Made by a program: the position numbers and the translations under genes. A DNA stretch of 64,000 nucleotides from Marinobacter sp. HL-58 (lineage in GTDB: Bacteria > Pseudomonadota > Gammaproteobacteria > Pseudomonadales > Oleiphilaceae): contig NZ_LIHP01000011.1 of NCBI RefSeq assembly GCF_001314605.1, forward strand, positions 186,001 to 250,000, given 5' to 3'. The notes beneath the pieces are model-generated. The model was given only the letters and a program-made list of their open reading frames with translations. It was not told where the DNA came from and did not search any database. Numbering within the stretch: the stretch's first letter is position 1; each line of letters begins with the position of its first letter. Shown piece by piece: positions 18,134 through 26,752 of this stretch.

Positions 18134-19018
18134 TCAGGCGTTATAGACGACCTTCCCCAGCTCACTGATATCATAACCACCCAGCGCCTCGGCGCGCTGC
18201 ACGAAGCGCTCGCATCCGGCAAATGCCAGCAGGCGCTGCAGGGCCGGCTCAAAGTAATGGCGCCTGCGCATCGCCAGGTCAAAATGTTCCTGTTGCAGCG
18301 GGATAAACGCCAGCCCCTGGCGCCGCGCCGCCGCTTCGATACCCACCCCGATGTCCGCCTCGCCCTGGCGAATGGCCAAAGCGAGGTCGTCCTCGCTGAG
18401 CGACGGGTGAGCAGCCCACTCAAGGCTACTGGCATCAATGCGGTGGCGGGCCAGCAGCCCCTGCAGCAAATGGCTGACGCCGGCATCAGGCTGGCGATGG
18501 GCCACACGAAGACCGGGGCGAGCGATGTCCTCAAGTCGGGCCAGTCGATGAGGGTTATCGGCAGCCAGAAGCAGTCCCTGCTGGCGTTTTGCCCACCTGA
18601 TCAGCACCAGATCCCGCATCCCGCTCAGCCCCAGCGTGGCAGGGTCATTGTAACGCTGGCTTTCGGAGTGCCAGATATGCATCCCGGCAAGCATCGCGCG
18701 CCCGTCGATCAATCGTTGTACGCCGTCGCCGCTTCCCTGGCACAGCAGGGCAAGCTCTGCATTGCTCTCCTTCACCGCCCACTCCAGCAGCGGGTCCTGA
18801 CTGCCTGCAAGAACCGGCGGAATCGGAGAACTGACAGCATCGTCACCTTCCAGATGGTTCATCAGCCACAGATCTATACGCTGACGCGGGAACAATAGCT
18901 TTCCCGTCACCCGCACACAGGGAATAACGCCCTGGCTGACCAGATCGTAGACTTTGCGTTCTTTCAGCCGCAGATACTCGGCAGCTTCGGCTGTGGTCAG
19001 GTAAGCGGGAAGGGGCAT
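18134..19018 (-). CDS. HTH (excisionase-type) regulator fused to a periplasmic-binding-protein-like domain; putative molybdate/tungstate sensor
   Basis: The product has 294 residues. Residues 5-55 are a MerR/excisionase-type helix-turn-helix (LTTAEAAEYLRLKERKVYDL, with RVTGKLLFPRQ as the wing). Residues 75-290 are a PBP-like domain of the type found in ModE-like one-component regulators (SEDDLALAIRQGEADIGVGI, GYDISELGKVV). It probably senses intracellular molybdate or tungstate and controls the divergent tupBCA operon and its own operon with the permease. It is divergent from tupB across 117 bp. The ligand is inferred from context. Confidence 0.8.
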   Translation of the reverse strand: MPLPAYLTTAEAAEYLRLKERKVYDLVSQGVIPCVRVTGKLLFPRQRIDLWLMNHLEGDDAVSSPIPPVLAGSQDPLLEWAVKESNAELALLCQGSGDGVQRLIDGRAMLAGMHIWHSESQRYNDPATLGLSGMRDLVLIRWAKRQQGLLLAADNPHRLARLEDIARPGLRVAHRQPDAGVSHLLQGLLARHRIDASSLEWAAHPSLSEDDLALAIRQGEADIGVGIEAAARRQGLAFIPLQQEHFDLAMRRRHYFEPALQRLLAFAGCERFVQRAEALGGYDISELGKVVYNA

Positions 19019-19120
19019 GGATCTCTCCTGGCATCCGGGAATGGCATAAGGCTGTTTTAAGCTGCATAAATTTCAGCATGCTGTGCAAAGCGTAGTCAGA
19101 AACGCCACGATGCTCAATAT

Positions 19121-19138
19121 AAAGGAGGCGGGCCCTTG
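19121..19138 (+). promoter_or_regulatory. Strong ribosome site that sets a TTG start for tupB
   Basis: AAAGGAGG (19121-19128) lies 7 nt before TTG 19136. No ATG or GTG in frame is similarly placed, so TTG is the start codon. Confidence 0.75.
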
Positions 19139-19837
19139 GAAAATAATAATGCGTTTGAAGTGGCATTGTCGCTACTGCTCAATCTCGACGCCTCACTGTT
19201 TCAGATCGTGGCGCTGTCACTGCAGGTTTCAATTCTCGCGGTGCTGATCGCTGCAGTGCTGGGGTTCCCCCTCGGTGCGGCGGTGGCGCTTTGGCGTTTT
19301 CCCGGACGGGGCGGATTGATCGTCGTGCTCAATGCCCTGATGGGGCTGCCCCCTGTGGTGGCCGGGCTCATGGTGTATTTGCTGCTCTCGCGCGCCGGGC
19401 CTCTGGGAGACTGGGGGCTGCTGTTTACACCCAGCGCCATGATCGTTGCACAGGTTGTGCTGGTTTTGCCCATTCTGGCCGCGCTTTCCCGCCAGAAGGT
19501 AGAGGAACTTCTGGGTGAATACCGCGAGCAGTTTGTTTCCCTGGGCATGTCACGTCTACGCATGATGCCCACCCTGCTGTGGGATGCCCGTTTTGCGCTA
19601 TTGACCATTCTGCTCGCCGGGTTTGGCCGCGCCAGTGCCGAGGTGGGCGCAGTGATGATGGTGGGAGGCAATATCGAGGGTGTAACGCGGGTAATGACAA
19701 CCTCTATCGTACTGGAAACCGGAAAGGGCAACCTGCCCCTGGCGCTGGGACTGGGCATCGTGCTACTCACACTGGTCATGCTGGTGAACGCTGGCGTCTA
19801 CTGGGTTGGCGAACTGACCAGGAGGCGGACAGGATGA
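19136..19837 (+). CDS. tupB: Tungstate ABC importer permease
   Basis: The product has 233 residues and starts at TTG with a near-perfect ribosome site. It has about five to six membrane helices. The ABC permease coupling loop EYREQFVSLGMSRLRMMPTL and RASAEVGAVMMVGGNI match TupB-type permeases. It passes tungstate to the cytoplasm with TupC and TupA. The end overlaps the tupC start (ATGA). Molybdate ModB is the alternative, but TupB-type sequence and the TupA-like partner favour tungstate. Confidence 0.85.
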   Translation: MENNNAFEVALSLLLNLDASLFQIVALSLQVSILAVLIAAVLGFPLGAAVALWRFPGRGGLIVVLNALMGLPPVVAGLMVYLLLSRAGPLGDWGLLFTPSAMIVAQVVLVLPILAALSRQKVEELLGEYREQFVSLGMSRLRMMPTLLWDARFALLTILLAGFGRASAEVGAVMMVGGNIEGVTRVMTTSIVLETGKGNLPLALGLGIVLLTLVMLVNAGVYWVGELTRRRTG

Positions 19838-20577
19838 CCTCATTCAACGCTTCGCTCCAGGCCTCCTCCGCGCTTCTACCACCACCGGCGCTGTGTTTTG
19901 ATGGCGTTACCTTCAGCCACGAAGATAAACAGTTGCTGGGGCCCTGTTCATTCAACCTGGACGGCACCGGTCCTACCCTGGTAATGGGGCCTAACGGTGC
20001 AGGAAAAAGCCTGCTTCTGAGGCTTGCTCACGGTTTGCTTGCACCCACTCAGGGACGGGTGGCGTGGTCAGGTGAGGGACGCCCCCGCCAGGCAATGGTG
20101 TTCCAGCAACCGGTGCTTTTGCGACGCTCCGCCGTGGCCAACCTCACGCACGCGCTGGCAGTGAATAACGTGCCGCGCAGGACCAGAGTGAAACTCGCGT
20201 ACGATGCGCTGGAGCGTTTTGGCCTCAGCGCCAGTGCCCATACGCCCGCCCGCGTGCTCTCCGGCGGTGAACAACAGCGCCTTGCTCTGGCGCGCGCCTG
20301 GGTGCTTTCTCCGCAGGTGCTGTTTCTGGATGAACCCACTTCCGCGCTGGATCCCGCGGCCATAAAAGCCGTCGAAGCGGCCGTGCGCGAATTTCACCAG
20401 CGGGGAACCCGAATCGTGATGACCACCCACGATCTGCACCAGGCCCGGCGCCTCGCCGGCGATGTACTGTTTCTTTCTGGCGGAAAGGTACGCGAACACA
20501 CCGCTGCTGAAGCCTTCTTCGACAGGCCCGTCTCGCGAGAGGCGCAAGCCTATATTGCCGGAGAACTGGTGGAGTAA
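19834..20577 (+). CDS. tupC: Tungstate ABC importer ATPase
   Basis: The product has 247 residues from ATG 19834, which overlaps the tupB stop and has AGGAGG upstream; the frame is open much further back only as a shadow of tupB. Walker A GPNGAGKSLLL (about 51-61) has Ser-Leu where Ser/Thr-Thr is common. The signature LSGGEQQRLALARA, Walker B VLFLDEPTSALD and the switch His in TTHDLHQ follow. It is a single-cassette ATPase driving TupB, and short for an importer ATPase because it lacks a C-terminal regulatory domain. Confidence 0.88.
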   Translation: MTSFNASLQASSALLPPPALCFDGVTFSHEDKQLLGPCSFNLDGTGPTLVMGPNGAGKSLLLRLAHGLLAPTQGRVAWSGEGRPRQAMVFQQPVLLRRSAVANLTHALAVNNVPRRTRVKLAYDALERFGLSASAHTPARVLSGGEQQRLALARAWVLSPQVLFLDEPTSALDPAAIKAVEAAVREFHQRGTRIVMTTHDLHQARRLAGDVLFLSGGKVREHTAAEAFFDRPVSREAQAYIAGELVE

Positions 20578-20613
20578 AACTCTGGCACCAATCAACGGGA
20601 TCAGAACAACAAG

Positions 20614-21420
20614 ATGAAAAAAACACTACGCCTCATATTGGCAGTTATGACCAGCATGGGTTTGGCGCAGGCCGCCTACGCCGACGACTACATCACCCTG
20701 GCCTCGACCACCTCAACCGAGAATTCAGGACTGTTTGATGCCATCCTGCCGGAGTTCAAAGAAGCCACCGGAATCGAGGTGCGCGTGGTGGCCGTGGGCA
20801 CCGGGCAGGCGTTTGAAATCGCCCGGCGCGGTGACGCCGACAGCCTACTGGTACACGACACCACCGGTGAGCAGCGCTTTGTCGAAAACGGCCATGCCAG
20901 TGAGCGGGTCGATGTCATGTACAACGACTTCGTGCTGATCGGCCCTGCGGACGATCCTGCCAGTATCAGCGAAGCACAGAGTGCATCCGAAGCCTTCGGG
21001 GCGATCGCCAGTGCCGAAGCGCCCTTCACGTCCCGGGGCGATGACAGCGGCACCCATCGCGCCGAGCTGCGATTCTGGGAGAACGCCGGTGTCGAACCCG
21101 ACGGCGACTGGTACCGCGAACTCGGCAGTGGCATGGGGCCTACACTCAACACCGCAGCCGCCATGGATGCCTATGTCATGTCGGATCGGGCGAGCTGGGT
21201 GGCGTTCGGAAACCGTCAGAATCTGACGCTGCTTTTCGAGGGTGACGAAGTGCTGTTCAATCAATACGGAAGCTTGCTACTCTCCCGAGACAAGCATCCG
21301 CACCTGAAGCACGATCTGGCAGAACAGTGGCACAAGTGGCTTGTCTCAAAGCAGGGCCAGCAAGCCATTGCAGATTTCAGGGTCGACGGGCAACAGCTGT
21401 TTTTCCCGAATGCCAAATAG
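20614..21420 (+). CDS. tupA: Periplasmic tungstate-binding protein
   Basis: The product has 268 residues with a Sec signal peptide (LILAVMTSMGLAQAAYA, cleavage before DDY). The mature N-terminus TLASTTSTENSGL carries the TTST oxyanion-binding motif of TupA, and SRGDDSGTHRAELRFW forms the second binding loop. It captures tungstate with high affinity for TupBC. Gene order B-C-A, with the binding protein last, is unusual for this family. Tungstate may serve the formate dehydrogenase encoded downstream. Confidence 0.88.
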   Translation: MKKTLRLILAVMTSMGLAQAAYADDYITLASTTSTENSGLFDAILPEFKEATGIEVRVVAVGTGQAFEIARRGDADSLLVHDTTGEQRFVENGHASERVDVMYNDFVLIGPADDPASISEAQSASEAFGAIASAEAPFTSRGDDSGTHRAELRFWENAGVEPDGDWYRELGSGMGPTLNTAAAMDAYVMSDRASWVAFGNRQNLTLLFEGDEVLFNQYGSLLLSRDKHPHLKHDLAEQWHKWLVSKQGQQAIADFRVDGQQLFFPNAK

Positions 21421-21485
21421 GCTAATCTCTGACAATCTGCGTAAATACTCCATTCTGCGGCGTCCCTGAAACGGCTATAACAAAA

Positions 21486-22355
21486 ATGATGATTGATCCC
21501 CTGCTTCCCGATCCGAAAGATCCCCGACTGTCCCGCGCTGTTGAGGGCGTTGATGAACACGGTCAGTCCAAGTCCATCAGCGTGATTGAAGAGCGCCCCC
21601 TGACCATCTATCTGAACAGCCAGGAAATCGTCACCGCGATGACCATCGGCGATCATCCGGAATATCTGGCTCTGGGTTTCCTGCTGAATCAGGGGATGCT
21701 GAAAGAGACCAATCAGGTTACGAAGATTGATTACGACGAAGAACTGGACGTCGCGGTGGTCCGTACCGCCGGTATTACGGATGTAGAGGAAAAACTGGAA
21801 AAGAAAACCCGCACCTCGGGCTGCGCCGTAGGGACCGTATTTGGCGACATGATGGCCGGACTGGACGGGCTGAAGTTGCCGGACACACCGGTGCACACCA
21901 GTACCTTTTACGACCTCTCCTACCAGATCAACCATACGCCCAGCCTGTACATGGAAACCGGAGCCATTCACGGCACAGCACTTTGCCAGGGCCGCGAGAT
22001 TCTCGCCTACATGGAAGATGTCGGGCGTCACAATGCGGTCGACAAAATCGCGGGCTGGATGCACCTGAACAACATCCCGGCGGCGGATAAAGTGCTCTAT
22101 ACCACCGGCCGCCTGACTTCAGAAATGGTGATCAAGACGTCGCTGATGGGTATCCCGACCCTGATCAGCCGGTCCGGCTTTACCGCCTGGGGCGTCGACA
22201 TTGCCCGGCAGGTCGGGCTGACCCTGATCGGGCGTATGCGGGGCAGGAAATTCACCTGCCTCAGTGGCCAGCACCGCCTGGTGTTCGACCAGGATCTGTC
22301 GCAGGTTCCCGAGGAAGACAAGAAAATGCGTCGAAAAGGGGCTGAACATGACTGA
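21486..22355 (+). CDS. fdhD: Formate dehydrogenase sulfurtransferase
   Basis: The product has 289 residues. FdhD passes sulfur from a cysteine desulfurase to the bis-MGD cofactor of formate dehydrogenase. Motifs: TSGCAVGTVFG with the catalytic Cys113, MEDVGRHNAVDKI, YTTGRLTSEMV and a GxP-S-R segment. E. coli FdhD has a CxxC here; this protein keeps only the first Cys. The gene opens the fdhD-mobA-mobB-moeA operon and overlaps mobA by 8 bp. Confidence 0.93.
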   Translation: MMIDPLLPDPKDPRLSRAVEGVDEHGQSKSISVIEERPLTIYLNSQEIVTAMTIGDHPEYLALGFLLNQGMLKETNQVTKIDYDEELDVAVVRTAGITDVEEKLEKKTRTSGCAVGTVFGDMMAGLDGLKLPDTPVHTSTFYDLSYQINHTPSLYMETGAIHGTALCQGREILAYMEDVGRHNAVDKIAGWMHLNNIPAADKVLYTTGRLTSEMVIKTSLMGIPTLISRSGFTAWGVDIARQVGLTLIGRMRGRKFTCLSGQHRLVFDQDLSQVPEEDKKMRRKGAEHD

Positions 22356-22935
22356 GTGCGCCGTCATTCTGGCCGGTGGCCAGGCCAACCGCATGGGCGG
22401 TGGCGACAAGGGACGCTTGATGCTGGGTGACCGGTCGCTGATCCATCGTGTCATAGAGCGGATCACCCCGCAGGTCGACGCCGTGGTGTTGAACGCCAAC
22501 GGGGATCCAGGCCGGTTTGATGATCTGGGTTTGCCGGTGGTGGCTGACTCGATCGGCGATTTTCCCGGCCCGCTGGCCGGTGTGCTTGCCGGTATGGACT
22601 GGGCCGCTGAACAGGGCCATGAATGGCTGATCAGCGTCGCGGCCGATACTCCCTCTTTCCCCCGGGATCTGGTTGCCCGCCTGGCGGAACACGATACCCC
22701 GGTGGTGTTGGCGGCCACGCCGGATCCGGAGCGTGGGAGACTGCCGCAACCGACCTTCGGCCGCTGGCAGGTGGCACTTCGGCATGAGCTGCGGGCCGCC
22801 CTGAATGACGGCGTGCGCAAGATTCGCCAGTGGACACAGGCTCAGGGTGAGAGTCTGGTGGTTTTTGGCGAGAATGACTTTTTCAACATCAACACACCGG
22901 AAGACCTGGCCTGGGCGGAGAAACACCTGAAGTGA
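22348..22935 (+). CDS. mobA: Molybdenum cofactor guanylyltransferase
   Basis: The product has 195 residues from ATG 22348, inside the end of fdhD. The nucleotidyltransferase motif LAGGQANRMGGGDKG (about 7-21), followed by VVADSIGDFPGPLAG and a Mg-binding Asp in SVAADTPSFP, identifies MobA. It attaches GMP to Mo-molybdopterin to make bis-MGD for the formate dehydrogenase. Overlap GTGA with mobB shows coupling. Confidence 0.93.
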   Translation: MTECAVILAGGQANRMGGGDKGRLMLGDRSLIHRVIERITPQVDAVVLNANGDPGRFDDLGLPVVADSIGDFPGPLAGVLAGMDWAAEQGHEWLISVAADTPSFPRDLVARLAEHDTPVVLAATPDPERGRLPQPTFGRWQVALRHELRAALNDGVRKIRQWTQAQGESLVVFGENDFFNINTPEDLAWAEKHLK

Positions 22936-23423
22936 ACGTTATAGGCATTGTAGGCTGGAAAAATTCCGGGAAAACCACGCTGGCCGCCGCTCTGATTCGT
23001 GAACTGTCCAACCGTGGCCTGACGGTCAGCTCGATCAAGCATGCCCATCACATGGTGGATGTGGACCAGCCCGGCACCGACAGTTACAAACACCGTGATG
23101 CCGGCGCCCGCGAAGTTATCCTGGCAGGCGGTCAGCGCTTTGCCATCATGCACGAACTGCGCGGCGCCGAAGAGCCCACCCTGGACGAACTGCTGGCGCG
23201 GCTGGGCCCCTGCGACTGGGTGGTGGTCGAGGGTTTTAAGACCCGCCCACATCCCAAGATTGAAGTACACCGGCGGGAAAGCTCGCGGACGCCCCTGTAT
23301 AAGGAAGACGCCAGCATTATTGCGGTGGCGGCGGACTACGCTGCGGAGTTCTCCGGCCCAGTTTTCGACCTGAACGATGTGGCTGCCATCGCTGATTTTA
23401 TCCTGAGCCGCGACCTGTCATGA
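22932..23423 (+). CDS. mobB: Molybdopterin-guanine dinucleotide biosynthesis adaptor, GTPase
   Basis: The product has 163 residues and a GTG start overlapping the mobA stop. The P-loop GWKNSGKTTL (8-17), IKHAHH and VVVEGFK are characteristic of MobB, a GTP-binding partner of MobA. The gene lies between mobA and moeA with ATGA/GTGA overlaps on both sides. Confidence 0.92.
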   Translation: MNVIGIVGWKNSGKTTLAAALIRELSNRGLTVSSIKHAHHMVDVDQPGTDSYKHRDAGAREVILAGGQRFAIMHELRGAEEPTLDELLARLGPCDWVVVEGFKTRPHPKIEVHRRESSRTPLYKEDASIIAVAADYAAEFSGPVFDLNDVAAIADFILSRDLS

Positions 23424-24697
23424 ACGGTACAGACAACAACAGGAAAGCAATGAAACCACTTCGTAATGACTGCTTTGCCCTGCCTCCCGGGGTCAACTGG
23501 ACGCCCGTGGCCGAGGCCCTGGAGCGGTTGCGCTCGCGTTTGCATCCTGTGGTGGGAGTGGACAGGGCTGTCCCGTTGTCACAGCTGAATGGCCGGATAC
23601 TGGCGAATGATGTTTATGCGCCTCGCGCCCATCCCCCCAGCAACAATTCCGCGGTGGATGGCTATGCTCTTGCCGGCCCCGTAACCGACGTGCCCTGCGC
23701 CCTGCCCCTGGTTGATGGCCGCAGTGCCGCCGGTGAGCCATACACCGGCCAGGTGCCTGAGGGCCATGCTATCCGTATTCTCACAGGCGCCGTCATACCG
23801 GCCGGTACCGATACCGTCATCCTGGAGGAAGACTGTGAGGTCATCGATGGACGGTTACACCTGAACGGCACGCTGAAGGCGGGTGCCAATGCACGCAAAG
23901 CCGGTGAAGACATCAAGGCACAGGATCGGATCCTCTCTGCATCTACCCGCCTGACTCCCACCCAGATTTCAGTCCTCGCCAGTGTCGGCGTCGAGTCGGT
24001 TGATGTTTACCAGCGGCTTCGCGTGGGTGTTCTTTCGACAGGTGATGAGGTGAAGCCGGTTGGCGCGACAGTCACCGACTGGCAGATCTATGATGCAAAC
24101 CGGCCGATGCTCAGCGCCCTGGTGACGCAGCTTGGCTATGAGCTGGTCGACCTTGGCCATGCACTGGACCGGGCCGAGGAGGTTAAAGCGGCCCTGGAAC
24201 GAGGCGCGGAACAATGCGACCTGATCCTGACCAGCGGCGGCGTCTCCGCAGGGGATGAAGACCACGTATCGAAAACCCTGAAAGCCCATGGCGACATCAG
24301 TAACTGGCGCATCGCCATCAAACCAGGCCGGCCGCTGGCGCTGGCCATGTTCCAGGGCACGCCGGTGGTGGGCCTGCCAGGCAATCCGGTGGCGGCCTGG
24401 GTGTGCGCGTTGCGCTTTGGTGCCCCCGCGATGGCGCTGCTGGCCGGAGGGGAATGGTTCGAACCCCAGGGCTATGTCATGCCCGCCAATTTCTCCAAGA
24501 ACAAAAAGCCGGGGCGCAGCGAGATGTTGCGTGCACGGGTTCGTGATGGACAGGTTGAGGTATTTGGCTCGGAAGGTTCTGGCCGGGTGACCGGCCTGGC
24601 CTGGTCCGAAGGCATGGTAGAACTGGACGAAAGCGCCCGGCAGATAGAGCCGGGAACCCCTGTGCGGTTCATTCCCTACGGCAGTTTCGGGCTCTGA
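23420..24697 (+). CDS. moeA: Molybdopterin molybdenumtransferase
   Basis: The product has 425 residues, slightly longer than usual because of an N-terminal extension of about 20 residues. MoeA inserts molybdate (or tungstate) into adenylylated molybdopterin. Motifs: PSNNSAVDGYA, RILTGAVIPAGTDTV, STGDEV, LTSGGVSAGDEDHV and GLPGNPVAAWVC. It is the last gene of the operon and converges with the minus-strand fdh accessory operon 16 bp away; no terminator is visible in the gap. Confidence 0.94.
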   Translation: MNGTDNNRKAMKPLRNDCFALPPGVNWTPVAEALERLRSRLHPVVGVDRAVPLSQLNGRILANDVYAPRAHPPSNNSAVDGYALAGPVTDVPCALPLVDGRSAAGEPYTGQVPEGHAIRILTGAVIPAGTDTVILEEDCEVIDGRLHLNGTLKAGANARKAGEDIKAQDRILSASTRLTPTQISVLASVGVESVDVYQRLRVGVLSTGDEVKPVGATVTDWQIYDANRPMLSALVTQLGYELVDLGHALDRAEEVKAALERGAEQCDLILTSGGVSAGDEDHVSKTLKAHGDISNWRIAIKPGRPLALAMFQGTPVVGLPGNPVAAWVCALRFGAPAMALLAGGEWFEPQGYVMPANFSKNKKPGRSEMLRARVRDGQVEVFGSEGSGRVTGLAWSEGMVELDESARQIEPGTPVRFIPYGSFGL

Positions 24698-24713
24698 TAC
24701 CTTCGGGGGTTAT

Positions 24714-25190
24714 TTATTCATAGCCGCCGTGTACGGCAAAGGCCTCCAGCGAGGCATCCTGCGGCGCCCGGGAGCGGTAGGTTTCCTCAACACCCAGCTC
24801 GGTCAGCGTGCGGCTCACCATCAACAGGGTGTTCTCCTCGAAGTCCTCGCACATATGGCGCATCTGGTCGATCTCTTCGCAGGCGACTGGATAGGCAGCG
24901 TCAATATCCGGCGCCCCGTAAACCTCGACAAAGGTCTGCGCCAGGGTCTGACGTAACTGCTCCAGCTCGGCCTCGGTGATATTGCAGACACCCACAAAGC
25001 TGGCGCGGCCACCGGATTCGATGCTGTACCAGCCATTGGTAAAGGCCTGTCGGGCCTTACCCTTCAGGTCCGCCTCCGACCAGTTGGAAAACTCGAATCC
25101 GCCGGAAATGGCCCATTCGCCACTGGGGGCAGGCACTTCGTAAACATTCTCATCGGATATATCCAGTCTCAGGGTTCGGGCCAGTTTCAT
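24714..25190 (-). CDS. DUF6505-type protein of the formate dehydrogenase cluster
   Basis: The product has 158 residues with no signal peptide and no membrane segment; it is acidic, with many Glu/Asp. I assign it to the DUF6505 group from memory of its position beside formate dehydrogenase genes, not from a defined motif. Its start overlaps the stop of the lipoate-ligase-like gene (ATGA), so it is cotranslated with that gene. Function unknown; a role in assembling or regulating the FdhABC enzyme is inferred from context. Confidence 0.7.
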   Translation of the reverse strand: MKLARTLRLDISDENVYEVPAPSGEWAISGGFEFSNWSEADLKGKARQAFTNGWYSIESGGRASFVGVCNITEAELEQLRQTLAQTFVEVYGAPDIDAAYPVACEEIDQMRHMCEDFEENTLLMVSRTLTELGVEETYRSRAPQDASLEAFAVHGGYE

Positions 25191-25891
25191 GTGCGCTCCG
25201 CGAATTCAATCAGACTTACTGTTTCGGTCATAACGCCCTGACGTAACAACATCCGGCCTTTCTCGTCCAGCCCGACAAAGACCCCGGATTTCGGTTGGTC
25301 AATTTCCTTGCCGAGGCTGTCACAGCGTGGCCGCCATTCGTTGTGTATGCGCTCAAAACCGTTGTCCATGAGGTAGGTCAGCCACAGTAGCGTATGTTTG
25401 GACCAGCTTTCCAGCAGTGCCATAGGGGTAACATCGCCGCACCCTTCCTCGTAGAGACAGGTCTGATTCGGGTTCTGCCCGGGGTCGTCGCTTTCCGGTA
25501 TGAAAGGTATGTCGATCCCGATGACCAGCCAACTCGGATACGCCTTGGGATCAGACACATCCGTCGCAAACCGGACACTGCCGCAGAGCGCGCCGTTGAC
25601 CTTGATGCGGTCGGGCCATTGGAAGAACACCGGAACTTCCGGTGGGCCCAGTGCACCCAGGCTTTCTGCCAGTCCTATCTGGGCTACATAGACGGCCTGA
25701 ATAGCATCTTCCAAAGGCGTCTCCGGCGCCAACACCAGGGCTGCTCGCAGGGTATCCGCCGCCTCAGCATAAAAAATTGTACCTGAATCCACTCCCGCAA
25801 TGGCCCGGCTGACGGCCTTATCAAAAGGGTCCGTGTGTTTGGGCACCACTTCGCCCGAGAGTAGCGGCGGGAACTGGGGTGATTCGATCAT
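25187..25891 (-). CDS. Biotin/lipoate-protein-ligase-like protein (DUF4444 type)
   Basis: The 234-residue cytoplasmic protein resembles the biotin/lipoate ligase fold: FQWPDRIKVNGALCGSVRF is the cofactor-site strand and LVIGIDIPF the following strand. The usual catalytic Lys region reads DRIKVNGALC. It is found beside the formate dehydrogenase genes; whether it acylates a protein is unknown. It overlaps both neighbours by 4 nt, so it is part of a coupled four-gene operon. No lipoyl or biotinyl acceptor is encoded in this operon, which makes a classical ligase role doubtful. Confidence 0.72.
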   Translation of the reverse strand: MIESPQFPPLLSGEVVPKHTDPFDKAVSRAIAGVDSGTIFYAEAADTLRAALVLAPETPLEDAIQAVYVAQIGLAESLGALGPPEVPVFFQWPDRIKVNGALCGSVRFATDVSDPKAYPSWLVIGIDIPFIPESDDPGQNPNQTCLYEEGCGDVTPMALLESWSKHTLLWLTYLMDNGFERIHNEWRPRCDSLGKEIDQPKSGVFVGLDEKGRMLLRQGVMTETVSLIEFAERT

Positions 25892-26733
25892 AGAACGGCC
25901 CGGGCGTAGACGTCTGAGGCGATAAGCTCATCGGCAATGCGTTGGAACGCCTTGGATTGCAGGCTATCCGGCTTTGATACCACAATCGGGACACCGCCGT
26001 CGGAACCGATACGGATATCCAGGTCGAGCGGAATTTCACCCAGGAACGGCGCGCCGAGCTTCTCGGCTTCAGCCCTGGCACCGCCAGACCCGAACGGATG
26101 GTGCTGTTTACCGCAACCGTCACAGACAAACGATGCCATGTTTTCGATCAGACCGAACAGCGGTACCTCCATGCGGTTGAACATGTCGATGCCTTTGCGG
26201 GCGTCCATCAGGGCAATGTCCTGGGGTGTGGAGACCACAACGGCGCCGGCCACAAAGAACTTCTGGCTCAGGGTCATCTGCACATCGCCGGTGCCCGGGG
26301 GAAGATCCACCAACAGTACATCCAGCCTGCCCCAATCCACCTGATTCATCATCTGCTCCAGGGCACCCATCAGCATCGGTCCCCGCCAGATGATGGCCTC
26401 GTCATCCGGCGTCATCAGGCCCAGGGACATCAGGGTCACGCCATGATTGCGCAGGGGCAGGATGGTATGCCCGTCGGGGCTGGACGGGCGGCCCGAAACG
26501 CCCATCATGCGGGGCTGGCTGGGGCCGTAAACGTCGGCATCCAGAAGGCCCACTTTCAGACCTTTCGAAGCCAGCGCGACCGCCAGATTGGACGCCACTG
26601 TCGACTTACCCACGCCGCCTTTGCCGGAGGCGATGGCAATGATGCGATCGATCCCCTTCGGATTTTTGTCCTGCGGCCGGGGCGCGTCGGTACCGATCAG
26701 ATTACTTTTATCGGCATTAACAAATTGAACCAT
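25888..26733 (-). CDS. Mrp/ApbC-type P-loop ATPase, Fe-S cluster carrier
   Basis: The product has 281 residues. The deviant Walker A GKGGVGKST (about 35-43) is that of the Mrp/NBP35/MinD group; LLDADVYGPSQPRM and VDLPPGTGDVQ follow. CDGCGKQHHPFG near 220 is the CxxC that bridges a [4Fe-4S] cluster in the ApbC dimer. It lacks the N-terminal DUF59 domain of long Mrp proteins. It presumably loads clusters onto the ferredoxin-like protein encoded 20 bp upstream or onto FdhA/FdhB. Confidence 0.9.
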   Translation of the reverse strand: MVQFVNADKSNLIGTDAPRPQDKNPKGIDRIIAIASGKGGVGKSTVASNLAVALASKGLKVGLLDADVYGPSQPRMMGVSGRPSSPDGHTILPLRNHGVTLMSLGLMTPDDEAIIWRGPMLMGALEQMMNQVDWGRLDVLLVDLPPGTGDVQMTLSQKFFVAGAVVVSTPQDIALMDARKGIDMFNRMEVPLFGLIENMASFVCDGCGKQHHPFGSGGARAEAEKLGAPFLGEIPLDLDIRIGSDGGVPIVVSKPDSLQSKAFQRIADELIASDVYARAVL

Positions 26734-26752
26734 GTTGTATCTCGGTTAGATT

